Shown in pieces: positions 21,824 to 29,764 of a stretch of 64,000 bases of DNA. The position numbers and the translations under genes are program-made. The notes under the pieces are model-generated. The model was not told the DNA's origin and did not search any database. It was given only the letters and a program-made list of their open reading frames with translations. Location of the stretch: positions 89,247 through 153,246 of the forward strand of contig CAZOAZ010000007.1 in the NCBI GenBank assembly GCA_964577955.1. The letters run 5' to 3'. Source of the stretch: CADEEX01 sp964577955. GTDB taxonomy: Bacteria; Acidobacteriota; Vicinamibacteria; Vicinamibacterales; CAVVIG01. Numbering within the stretch: position 1 is the first letter of the stretch; each line of letters starts with the position of its first letter.

Positions 21824-23429
21824 GCTGTGCGCGCTTCTTCTCGGCCGCGCGCTCGGCCTGCAGACGCTCCAGCTCCACTTCCGAGTGATCGGCGAATTTC
21901 ATGGCACCGGCAATGGCGTGGTGTCCGGCCACTTCCGCGATTGCCCGGTGCATCGCCTGGCAGACGCGCCGGTACGAGGGGTGCCCTTGCGGCGCAGTCC
22001 GCAGTTCGATGACGTGCATCGCTTCGCGCGCGTTCATGTCCATGTAGAACCGGACGCGGTAGGCCATGACGACGGCATACGGCGCCTGATCGCGAAGTCC
22101 GGCGGAGATCATCGCCGCATGCAGCGACGCGGAGGCGTCCATCACTTCGCGCCATTCGGAGAGCGCGCCCGCTTCTTCGATGGCCGCCGGCTCGACGTAG
22201 CCGTGCTGCGGCGACAGCGGCTGCCACTCGAGCGTGAGCAGCCGGTGACGTTGCAGATCGCGGAACGCACCGTAGTCGGCCAGAACGTCGAAGCGGTACT
22301 GCGTGCGTTCGAACGCCCGTCCCGGCTTGTGACGACGGTTGCCGCGATCGCCGGTGTAGGCAGCGAGCACGCCGGCGCGCTCGTCGGCTGACATGCGACG
22401 GGCGATGGCCAGCAATTCATCGTCGGGCAGGTCCGAGACGGCGTAGAGCGCCGCGGCCACGACCTTCATTTCGCCGTCGGGATCGAAGTCGGTGAGGGTC
22501 ACTTCCTCGCGGCCGTGCGGATCGCCGCCAGAGACCGCCGGCCGTGCGGCGCGCTCGAACGACTCGCGGGTGTCCTGGAGATACTGAATCCAGCGGCCGC
22601 CGCGGCTCGGTTGATCGACGCGGGTCAGAAACGCCGGAATCACCTTCTGCAGCTCGGTGAGCATCAGGCCGGCGTACCCGCGCACTTCCTCGAGCGGGTG
22701 CGCGAACATCCGCAGCAGCAGCGCTTCGTAGGCCTGGCCGGTGCCGAAAAGACCGACGTTCGACGTCGTGGCGGCCGGCAGCAGTCCGCGCAGCGTGTCG
22801 AGCGCCTTGGCGCGAATCACCGACCGGTAGACAGCGTCGGAGTCTTCCGCGCTCTTCGGATACTTGGCCCGGAAGTGCTCTTCCATCGCTGGAATCCAGC
22901 GCGCGTAGACCTCGAAGGCGCGATCCAGCGTCCGCACGAACGCTGCGGCGAGCGGCGACCGTTCGACTTCGGCCGGGACGTGGTACTTCCAGCGTCCGTG
23001 AGGCCTGGCGGTGTACGGCACGTAGCGCGTCGACTGTTCGAGATAGGCCATCAGCCGGCCCCACTCGAGCACCTTGGTCAGGATGTTGGAGACGCCTTCG
23101 CAGGCGATATGCGCGCTTCCCAGTTGTGCGACCGAGTCGTCGCCGTATTCGCTGAAGACCTTGGCGTACAGGCGTTCGGCGCGCGCCATCCCGACTTCGC
23201 GCGAGGGCGGTTCGGCGGCCGCGCCGCCCATCTCGCCGAGAAATTCATCGAGAAACAGGCGGCGGAGCGATTTCGCCGATCGCGAATAGCGCGCGAAGAG
23301 CGCCCCTTTCACCGTCTCGGGCAGATTCGTGAGCGCGAAGACGGGACGATCGGTGTTGGTGAAGTACGGCGCGAGGGCACGGGCCTCGTCTTCGGTGAAG
23401 CTGTCCGGGGTCGGCACGGGGCTCAGCAC
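21819..23429 (-). CDS. Duplicated ThyX-family (flavin-dependent thymidylate synthase-like) protein
   Basis: A 536-residue protein, about twice the usual ThyX length (about 220-250), made of two ThyX-like halves. The canonical ThyX motif is RHRxxSxNExSxRY. In half one the motif region reads RLMAYLEQSTRYVPY (about 125-139): the ExSxRY end is kept but the RHR start is not. In half two it reads RHRLLTLEWQPLS (about 393-405): the RHR start is kept but the ExSxRY end is not. The halves therefore look complementary, as if one active site were split between them. It could make dTMP from dUMP using FAD and methylene-tetrahydrofolate, or have diverged. GTG start; divergent from the thioesterase gene. 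Confidence 0.8.
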   Translation of the reverse strand: MLSPVPTPDSFTEDEARALAPYFTNTDRPVFALTNLPETVKGALFARYSRSAKSLRRLFLDEFLGEMGGAAAEPPSREVGMARAERLYAKVFSEYGDDSVAQLGSAHIACEGVSNILTKVLEWGRLMAYLEQSTRYVPYTARPHGRWKYHVPAEVERSPLAAAFVRTLDRAFEVYARWIPAMEEHFRAKYPKSAEDSDAVYRSVIRAKALDTLRGLLPAATTSNVGLFGTGQAYEALLLRMFAHPLEEVRGYAGLMLTELQKVIPAFLTRVDQPSRGGRWIQYLQDTRESFERAARPAVSGGDPHGREEVTLTDFDPDGEMKVVAAALYAVSDLPDDELLAIARRMSADERAGVLAAYTGDRGNRRHKPGRAFERTQYRFDVLADYGAFRDLQRHRLLTLEWQPLSPQHGYVEPAAIEEAGALSEWREVMDASASLHAAMISAGLRDQAPYAVVMAYRVRFYMDMNAREAMHVIELRTAPQGHPSYRRVCQAMHRAIAEVAGHHAIAGAMKFADHSEVELERLQAERAAEKKRAQR

Positions 23430-23437
23430 GGGTCAGG

Positions 23438-23444
23438 TATTCTA
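23438..23444. promoter_or_regulatory. Overlapping divergent -10 boxes (ThyX-family / thioesterase)
   Basis: TATTCT on the plus strand (23438-23443) lies 7 bases before the thioesterase ATG; TAGAAT on the minus strand (23439-23444) lies 9 bases before the ThyX-family GTG. One seven-base segment can serve both directions. Both transcripts would be leaderless or nearly so. Confidence 0.45.
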
Positions 23445-23450
23445 CCTCCC

Positions 23451-23870
23451 ATGTCCGACACGGTCGTTGCGTTTCGTCATCGCCTGGTCGTCCGGTTTCG
23501 CGACTGCGATCTCATGGGCCACGTCAACAACACCGTCTATTTCACGTACCTCGAGCAGGGCCGGATCACCTGGTGGCACTCGCTTGGCGGCGGCGATCGT
23601 GGAATTGCCGGCGTGAAGACGAATATCGTGCACGCCGAGTGCGACTATCGGGCGCCCGCCTTCGTCCACGACGAGCTCGAAGTCCAAGTCAGTCTGGCGG
23701 CCATTGGACGGAGCAGCGTGACACTGCGCTACCGCGTCGTGAAGGTGGTGACCGGACAGCTGCTGGCCGAGGGCACGACGGTCAACGTCACGCTCGACGC
23801 CGAGAACCGGCCGATGCGCGTGCCCGATGAAACGCGCGCCCTGCTGACACGTCATCTGGTGGCGACATGA
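23451..23870 (+). CDS. Acyl-CoA thioesterase, hotdog fold (YbgC/4HBT family)
   Basis: A 139-residue single hotdog-domain protein that would hydrolyse an acyl-CoA thioester. The family signature is RFRDCDLMGHVNNTVYFTYLEQGR near residues 15-38, where Asp18/Asp20 and the GHVNN turn correspond to the catalytic and CoA-binding region of 4-hydroxybenzoyl-CoA thioesterases. The stop overlaps the start of the following permease gene by four bases (ATGA), so the two are translationally coupled, an unusual partnership. The substrate cannot be read from the sequence. Confidence 0.88.
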   Translation: MSDTVVAFRHRLVVRFRDCDLMGHVNNTVYFTYLEQGRITWWHSLGGGDRGIAGVKTNIVHAECDYRAPAFVHDELEVQVSLAAIGRSSVTLRYRVVKVVTGQLLAEGTTVNVTLDAENRPMRVPDETRALLTRHLVAT

Positions 23871-26416
23871 TCCTCCTCCGGCTGATCAGCTGGCCGTATT
23901 TCCGGAAACACATTCTTCGCACGCTGCTGACGACTGCCGGGATTGTCCTGGGTGTCGCGGTGTTTGTCGGGATGCGCACGGCGAACGAGAGCGTGCTGTT
24001 CGCATTCAACCGCACCATCGATCGCATCGCCGGCAAGACCGAATTGCAGGTGTCCGCCGGTGAAACCGGATTCAACGAAGAGGTCCTGGAGCGGGTGCAG
24101 GCCGCCCCGTCGGTTCGCGTGGCGGTACCGGTGATCGAAGCGGTCGTCGACTCCCGGATCGTCGGCCAGGGCAATCTGCTCGTGATCGGCGTCGACATGA
24201 CCGGCGATCGCAGCCTGCGCGACTACGATCTGGAATCCGGTGAAGACGCCATTGACGATCCGCTGATCTTCCTCGCGCAGCCCGATTCGATCATCCTCAC
24301 CCGTGAATTTGCCGGGAAGAACCAGCTGGCGATCAACAGCCGCCTGACGCTCGGCACCGTGCTCGGCGATCGCCAGTTCACCGTGCGCGGATTGATCAAT
24401 GCCTCCGGTCTGGCGAGCGCCTTCGGCGGGAATCTCGCGATCATGGACATCTACGCGGCGCAGCGGATGTTCGGGCGGGGGCGGACCTTCGATCGCATCG
24501 ACCTCGCCGTCAAGGAAGGGCGGACGATTGCCGGGACCCAGCAGGAGTTGCGCACGCTCCTCGGTCCAGGCTTTCAGGTTGATCCGCCGTCGGGGCGCGG
24601 CCAGCAGTTCGAGGCGATGACTGCCGCCTACTCGATGATGGTGGGCATTTCCAGCCTCTTCGCGCTCTTCATCGGGATGTTCATCATCTACAACTCGTTC
24701 GCGATCGCCGTCAGTCAGCGGCGGTCGGAGATCGGCGTCCTGCGGGCGCTCGGCGCGACGCGGCCGCAGATTCAGACGCTGTTCCTGGCCGAAAGCGCGG
24801 TCACGGGTTTCGTCGGCTCGCTGGGCGGACTGGCCGTCGGGCTGGTCATCGCCCGCGGGATCGCGGCCTCGATCGGTCAGCTGCTGAACGACGTGTACGG
24901 CGTCGCGCAGCGGACCGAGGAAGTGGCGACGAATCCGACGCTGCTGCTCTACGCCCTCGTGCTTGGCGTCGCGACCAGCATGGTGGCGGCGTGGCTGCCC
25001 GCTCGTCAGGCGGCGCGCGTCGATCCGGTACAAGCGCTCCAGAAAGGGAAGTACCAGGTGCTGTCCGCCGGCGAAAGCCGCGTCCGCAGCGTCCTGGCCG
25101 CGATCCTCGCCGCGACGTCGGTGGGCTGTCTCCTGTTCGGCCAGTCGCGGATGGTGTTCTACATCGGCTACGTCTTTGCGATTGCCGTTGCCCTGCTCCT
25201 GGGTCCGCTGCTGTCTCTCGTGATCGCGCGCGGTCTCAGGCCGATACTCCGATTCATCCGTCCGGTCGAAGGCGCGCTCGCGGCGGACAGTCTCATTCAG
25301 GCACCGCGCCGGACGTCTGCCAGCGTGGCGGCGGTCATGCTGTCACTGGCGCTGGTGGTGGCATTCGCCGGCATGGCCCGCGCCAGCTACAGCTCGCTCA
25401 TCGATTGGATGGAGATCGCGCTCAATCCCGACCTGTTCGTCATGCCGTCGCAGGACATCGTCGTCCGCACGCTGCGGTTTCCGCCGGAGATGGGGCCGGA
25501 GTTGGCCGGGCTGCCCGGCGTGCGGCTGGTGCAGATGGTGCGCGACGCCCGGATCATGTTCCGGGGCACGCCAGTCATGATCGTCGCGACCGACATCACC
25601 AGCCTGTCGGAGACGGTGCGGCAGGCGCCGCTCTCCGGCGATCGCGACACGATGTATCGCGAGACCGCGGCCGGCCGCGCCTTGATCGTCGCCGACAACT
25701 TCGCCCAGCTGCAGCGGCTGACGGTCGGTGACGAGATCGAAATCCCGGCGCCACACGGCGTGCTGCGCCTGCCCATCGCCGGCGTCGTGATGGACTATTC
25801 GGATCAGCAGGGCACGATCTTCATGGATCGCTCGGTCTTTCAGAAGTACTGGCAGGACGATTCGATCAACGTGTTTCGCCTGTATCTCACCAGCAACGCC
25901 AGCGTTCCCGAGGTGAAGCGGGCGATTCTCGAACGTTACGCCGGGCAACGGCAGGTGTTCGTGCTGACCAACGGTGAAGTGAAGGCGTACATCCTCAGGA
26001 TCACCGATCAGTGGTTCGGGCTGACGACGGTGCAGATGGCCGTTGCGGTTCTCGTCGCCATCCTTGGAATCGTGAATACCTTGACCGTGTCGATCACCGA
26101 TCGGCGCCGCGAATTGGGCGTTCTGCAGGCGGTCGGCGGCTTGCACGGCCAGATTCGCCGGACGATCTGGATGGAGGCGCTGACGGTCGGCGTCCTGGGG
26201 CTGATTCTCGGCTACGCGCTGGGTGCCGTGAATCTGTACTACACCTTGCAGATCGTCCAACACGATATCGCCGGCATGCGTCTGGATTACCAGTTCCCGG
26301 TCACGGTGGTTCTCGCGCTCATCCCGACGATGCTGGCGGCCGCGTTTGTGGCAGCGATCTGGCCAGCGGAAGCCGCCGTGCGCGGATCGCTCGTCGAGGC
26401 GCTCGAGTACGAATAG
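23867..26416 (+). CDS. ABC transporter permease with two FtsX domains
   Basis: An 849-residue inner-membrane protein of the MacB/LolCE/FtsX superfamily. One N-terminal helix (HILRTLLTTAGIVLGVAVFVG) precedes a large periplasmic MacB-PCD-like domain (about 45-260). Then comes an FtsX core at about 262-390 (YSMMVGISSLFALFIGMFIIYNSFAIAVSQRRSEIGVLRALGA). A second core at about 710-845 contains VAVLVAILGIVNTLTVSITDRRRELGVLQAVGG. The double arrangement resembles DevC/PMT-like permeases that move lipids or lipoproteins to the outer membrane or work with a separate ATPase. No ATPase or membrane fusion protein gene is adjacent. Its TAG stop is the first base of a 9-base tandem repeat array. Confidence 0.9.
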   Translation: MILLRLISWPYFRKHILRTLLTTAGIVLGVAVFVGMRTANESVLFAFNRTIDRIAGKTELQVSAGETGFNEEVLERVQAAPSVRVAVPVIEAVVDSRIVGQGNLLVIGVDMTGDRSLRDYDLESGEDAIDDPLIFLAQPDSIILTREFAGKNQLAINSRLTLGTVLGDRQFTVRGLINASGLASAFGGNLAIMDIYAAQRMFGRGRTFDRIDLAVKEGRTIAGTQQELRTLLGPGFQVDPPSGRGQQFEAMTAAYSMMVGISSLFALFIGMFIIYNSFAIAVSQRRSEIGVLRALGATRPQIQTLFLAESAVTGFVGSLGGLAVGLVIARGIAASIGQLLNDVYGVAQRTEEVATNPTLLLYALVLGVATSMVAAWLPARQAARVDPVQALQKGKYQVLSAGESRVRSVLAAILAATSVGCLLFGQSRMVFYIGYVFAIAVALLLGPLLSLVIARGLRPILRFIRPVEGALAADSLIQAPRRTSASVAAVMLSLALVVAFAGMARASYSSLIDWMEIALNPDLFVMPSQDIVVRTLRFPPEMGPELAGLPGVRLVQMVRDARIMFRGTPVMIVATDITSLSETVRQAPLSGDRDTMYRETAAGRALIVADNFAQLQRLTVGDEIEIPAPHGVLRLPIAGVVMDYSDQQGTIFMDRSVFQKYWQDDSINVFRLYLTSNASVPEVKRAILERYAGQRQVFVLTNGEVKAYILRITDQWFGLTTVQMAVAVLVAILGIVNTLTVSITDRRRELGVLQAVGGLHGQIRRTIWMEALTVGVLGLILGYALGAVNLYYTLQIVQHDIAGMRLDYQFPVTVVLALIPTMLAAAFVAAIWPAEAAVRGSLVEALEYE

Positions 26417-26469
26417 GGCAGGCAGGGCAGGCGGGGCAGGCGGGGCAGGCGGGGCAGGCGGGGCAGGCA
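26416..26469 (+). repeat. Minisatellite: six 9-base units GGGCAGGCG
   Basis: Six consecutive 9-base units, GGGCAGGCR (R is A in the first and last, G in the four between), fill almost the entire 62-base gap between the permease stop and the MBL-hydrolase start. Such exact units are prone to slippage, which would change the intergenic distance in steps of nine. Confidence 0.9.
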
Positions 26470-26478
26470 AACTGATTC

Positions 26479-27288
26479 ATGTTCAATCCGATCCGAATCG
26501 ACGCCCGCAATCCCGGTCCGATGACGGGCGCCGGCAACGCGACCTATTTGCTTGCGGCGCCCGGCTTTCCAGCGTTGCTCGTCGACGCCGGCGTCGGTCA
26601 CGCCGAGCACATCGCCGACCTCCGCACGGCGCTCGAGCGCGCTGACGCCACGCTCGACACGGTCTTCGTCACCCATGGCCACGGCGACCATGCGGGGGGC
26701 GCTGTCGCTCTGGCCGCCGCCTTCCCGGGCGTCCGGTTTTTGAAGCACCCCTGGCCGGCACAGGATCACGAATTCGACGTGCCGTGGCAGCGCGTGGGCG
26801 AGGGAGATCGGATTGCCGCCGCGGACGAGACACTCCAGGTCATCGCAACGCCGGGACACTCTCCGGATCACCTCGCGCTCTGGCACGAACCGAGCCGGAC
26901 GCTGTTTACCGGCGATCTGGTCGTGGCGGGGAGTACCGTGATGATTCACGCGAGCCGGGGCGGCGACCTGCGGCAGTATCTGCAGTCGCTCGAACGAATG
27001 CTGTCCCTGGAGCCGAGTCAGCTGCTCCCGGCCCATGGTGCGGCGATCGGCGACCCCGCGACACTCCTGCGGATGTATATCGATCATCGGCTGCTCCGCG
27101 AGCGGCAGGTCCTGGCAGCGTTAGCGCATGGTCACGGCGGACTGCCGGCGATCGCCGAATCCATCTATCATGGTCTCGCCCCGGCGCTGATGCCGGCGGC
27201 GCTCGAGACCGTGCGCGCGCACCTCGAGAAACTCAGGCAGGATGGCCGAGTCACCGAAGAGCAGGAGCGCTGGCACCGCGTGCGCTAG
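26479..27288 (+). CDS. MBL-fold metallo-hydrolase (LACTB2-like)
   Basis: A 269-residue metallo-beta-lactamase-fold enzyme. Metal ligands are visible in THGHGDH (H66, H68, D70, H71), ATPGHSPDH (third ligand site), FTGDLVV (bridging Asp) and LPAHGAAI (last His). The C-terminal helical tail HRLLRERQVLAALAHG...ESIY...VRAHLEKLRQDGRV is a winged-helix-like extension typical of LACTB2-type hydrolases, which act as endoribonucleases or thioester hydrolases. No clear Shine-Dalgarno precedes the ATG because the minisatellite occupies that space. The true substrate is unknown. Confidence 0.88.
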   Translation: MFNPIRIDARNPGPMTGAGNATYLLAAPGFPALLVDAGVGHAEHIADLRTALERADATLDTVFVTHGHGDHAGGAVALAAAFPGVRFLKHPWPAQDHEFDVPWQRVGEGDRIAAADETLQVIATPGHSPDHLALWHEPSRTLFTGDLVVAGSTVMIHASRGGDLRQYLQSLERMLSLEPSQLLPAHGAAIGDPATLLRMYIDHRLLRERQVLAALAHGHGGLPAIAESIYHGLAPALMPAALETVRAHLEKLRQDGRVTEEQERWHRVR

Positions 27289-27368
27289 CACGCACCCCGC
27301 ACCGCGCACTTGGCACTCAGCACCTGCACCTTGCACTTTGCACCGAGCACCGAGCACTGAGCACCAGT
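27287..27368 (+). repeat. Degenerate GCACC/GCACT simple repeat
   Basis: About twelve GCAC-containing units spaced 6-8 bases apart fill the gap before the M20 peptidase start, for example GCACCGAGCACCGAGCACT. The complement of the unit (GTGC) recurs in a similar array before murD at 60666-60748. Confidence 0.75.
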
Positions 27369-27373
27369 TCCTT

Positions 27374-28753
27374 ATGAACAACGTCATCGATTTCATCCAC
27401 GTCAACCGCGAACGCTACCTGGAAGAGCTGAAGGCGCTGCTGGCCATTCCCAGCATCAGCGCGCTGCCCGAGCACGTCGGCGACGTGCGCCGCTGCGCCG
27501 AGTGGTGCGAAGCCGAAATGCGTCGCGTCGGGCTCCAGAACACGCGGCTCATCGAGACGCCGGGCAATCCGGTCGTGTACGGCGACTGGCTCGGCGCGCC
27601 AGGCGCGCCGACGATTCTCTTCTACGGCCACTACGACGTGCAGCCGGTCGATCCGTTGGCGCTCTGGGAATCACCGCCGTTCGAGGCGACGATTCGCGAC
27701 GGCGAGATCTACGCGCGCGGCGCCGCCGACGACAAAGGCCAGGTGTTCATGCACCTGAAGGCGGTCGAAGCCCACCTCGGCCGGAACGGACGACTGCCGG
27801 TCAACATGAAGTTCATCATCGAGGGCGAGGAGGAAGTCGGCAGCGCCCATCTCGACGACTTCATCCGCGCCCACAAAGGCGATCTCGGCGCGGATGTGGT
27901 GGTGATTTCCGATTCGGCGATGTTTGCGCGCGGCGTGCCGTCGATCTGCTATGGCCTGCGCGGCCTCGTGTACTTCCAGATCGACCTGCGGGGCAGCAGC
28001 ACCGATCTGCACTCGGGCGTCTTCGGCGGCGCGCTCGCCAATCCGGGCTTCGTGCTGGCCCAGATGATCGCCCAGATGAAGGACCGCGGCGGACACATCA
28101 AGATTCCCGGCTTCTACGATGCGGTGCGGCCGCTCCAGGACGAAGAGCGCAAGGCCTGGGCGACGCTGCCGTTCAACGAGAAGAACTACAAGAAAGACTT
28201 CGGCATCCCGAAGCTGCACGGCGAAACCGGTTACACGACGCTCGAGCGCACCTGGGCGCGGCCGACGCTCGAGGTCAACGGTCTCTTGTCAGGATTCACC
28301 GGCGAAGGGGCGAAGACGGTACTGCCGGCGGTGGCGATGGCGAAGATCAGCATGCGCCTCGTGCCGGATCAGGATCCGGATGTGATCGCCGATCTGTTCG
28401 AAAAGTACGTGAAGGAGCTGGCGCCGGGAACCGTCGAGCTCAAGGTCACGCGCATGCACGGCGGCAAGCCGTGGATGACGTCGTACGATCATCCGTTCGT
28501 GAAAGCCGCCGGCCGGGCGATCGAGAAGGGATTCGGGCGGACGCCGATCTTCACGCGCGAGGGCGGCTCGATTCCGGTGGTGGCGACGTTCCAGGAAGAA
28601 CTTGGCCTGCCGTCGGTGCTGTTCGGCGTCGGCCTGCCGGACGAGAACGCTCACGCGCCGAACGAGAAGCTCGACGTTTCGAACTTCCACAACGGCATCG
28701 TCGCCTCGGCGTTTCTGTACGACGAGTTCAGCCGCGTGAACGGCGCTAGTTGA
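27374..28753 (+). CDS. M20 family dipeptidase
   Basis: Zinc-dependent exopeptidase that would cleave dipeptides in the cytoplasm. The 459-residue protein has the M20 signatures FYGHYDVQP (His86 and Asp88), YARGAADDKGQV (bridging Asp119 or Asp120) and IIEGEEEVGS (catalytic Glu and metal Glu, 152-154). A dimerisation domain occupies about residues 210-330, and TREGGSIPVV and GLPDENAHAPNE provide the late metal/active-site motifs. Length matches carnosinase-like M20 dipeptidases. It ends eight bases inside the convergent SirB1 gene. A dense GCACC repeat lies directly before the ATG. Confidence 0.92.
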   Translation: MNNVIDFIHVNRERYLEELKALLAIPSISALPEHVGDVRRCAEWCEAEMRRVGLQNTRLIETPGNPVVYGDWLGAPGAPTILFYGHYDVQPVDPLALWESPPFEATIRDGEIYARGAADDKGQVFMHLKAVEAHLGRNGRLPVNMKFIIEGEEEVGSAHLDDFIRAHKGDLGADVVVISDSAMFARGVPSICYGLRGLVYFQIDLRGSSTDLHSGVFGGALANPGFVLAQMIAQMKDRGGHIKIPGFYDAVRPLQDEERKAWATLPFNEKNYKKDFGIPKLHGETGYTTLERTWARPTLEVNGLLSGFTGEGAKTVLPAVAMAKISMRLVPDQDPDVIADLFEKYVKELAPGTVELKVTRMHGGKPWMTSYDHPFVKAAGRAIEKGFGRTPIFTREGGSIPVVATFQEELGLPSVLFGVGLPDENAHAPNEKLDVSNFHNGIVASAFLYDEFSRVNGAS

Positions 28754-29663
28754 GCGACGCGACGCGGCGGCGGAGGGTCTTCACGTGCTCGAAGATTTCT
28801 TCGTGCTCGTCGCGGTCGTCGGCGGCAATGCCGCCGCTGGCGTCGGTCGTGCGCGCAACGAGATGCAGGTAGCGCTGCAGGTCGCGGAGCGCTGATACAT
28901 AGTCGTTCAGCTGATAGGCGAGCAGACCGCGGTCTTTCAGCTCGTTGATCCCCGCCGGGTCGACCGCCAGCAGCATTTCGGTGACGTCGCGCGCCTGCGG
29001 GAACGAATACATCCGGACGTAGGCCCGCTTCAGGTTCAGCAGCATGCGGACGATGATCTGCGGCTTGGTGGCGTGGCGCAGCACGTGGTCGTCCCAGGTC
29101 ACCTCGTCGCCGGCGTGCTTCTGCAGCAATTGGCGGCACATGCCCTCGGTGAGCAGCGCCCCGCCGTGGTGCGCGTCGATGATCAGATCGCGCGAGTACG
29201 GCCGTCCCGGCGCCATCCGGCAGCGCATCAGGAAGTGGCCGGGAAAATTGATCCCTTCGATCGGCACGCCGGCGCGGCGCGCCACTTCCATGTAGACGAG
29301 CGCCAGCGTGATCGGAATGCCCGTGCGCCGGTCGAGCACTTCGTTGAGGAAGCTGTTGCGCGGATCCTCGTACTGCCGGTCGTTGCCGACGAACCGCTCG
29401 TCGGTGAAGAGAAATCGGTTCAGTGCGATGACCCGCGCGAACACGTCCGGGTCGACCTGGTTGGGCACTTCGTCGGCATGGACACGGGCCTCGGCGACGC
29501 GCTGCGAGGCTTCACGGCCGAGCCGATCGAGCCGCTCGAGATACGGTGCGGCTTCCAGCTTGGGATAGGCGACGCGCGCGATCATCAGCGCCGCCGTCGC
29601 GAGATCCGGGTCGGGACTCAGGGCGACCTGCGCAAAGCTCTGAAGCAGATGCTCCGGGATCAC
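28746..29663 (-). CDS. SirB1 family protein (transglutaminase-like plus TPR)
   Basis: A 305-residue cytoplasmic protein of the SirB1/UPF0162 family. The family core is present: LNRFLFTDERFVGNDRQYEDPRNSFLNEVLDRRTGIPITLALVYMEVARRAG, GINFPGHFLMRC (the transglutaminase-like His region) and LIIDAHHGG. The usual catalytic Cys of transglutaminases is not evident in the GIPITL segment, as is common in this family. The C-terminal third (NLKRAYVRMYSFPQARDVTEMLLAVDPA...LKDRGLLAYQLNDYVSALRDLQRYL) is a TPR pair. Biological role is unclear. Its 3' end overlaps the peptidase gene by eight bases, tail to tail. Confidence 0.85.
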   Translation of the reverse strand: MIPEHLLQSFAQVALSPDPDLATAALMIARVAYPKLEAAPYLERLDRLGREASQRVAEARVHADEVPNQVDPDVFARVIALNRFLFTDERFVGNDRQYEDPRNSFLNEVLDRRTGIPITLALVYMEVARRAGVPIEGINFPGHFLMRCRMAPGRPYSRDLIIDAHHGGALLTEGMCRQLLQKHAGDEVTWDDHVLRHATKPQIIVRMLLNLKRAYVRMYSFPQARDVTEMLLAVDPAGINELKDRGLLAYQLNDYVSALRDLQRYLHLVARTTDASGGIAADDRDEHEEIFEHVKTLRRRVASLN

Positions 29664-29690
29664 GGATCACAGGATAGCGCAAAACCCGCC

Positions 29691-29720
29691 ATCCGCCTTC
29701 GCCAGGGCTACGGCGGACAG
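29691..29720. repeat. Palindrome of the TCCGCCTTCGCC type
   Basis: TCCGCCTTCGCCAGGGC and its partner TACGGCGGA, a second copy of the family seen at 19175-19201, in the 101-base gap between the TonB receptor stop and the SirB1 start. Confidence 0.7.
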
Positions 29721-29764
29721 GTTCCGTCGATCCGCGGTCTCGACGCGGCGTCGATCAGCAACGC

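Noticed and set aside
22515..23450. Upstream extension of the thioesterase by about 310 residues.
   Set aside because: It is antisense to the ThyX-family gene. The ATG at 23451 gives a standard hotdog protein and has a -10 box just ahead.
26416..26469. In-frame read-through of the permease into the 9-base repeats as a Gly-Gln-Ala tail.
   Set aside because: The permease has its own TAG stop at 26414-26416 and no evidence of readthrough is visible.
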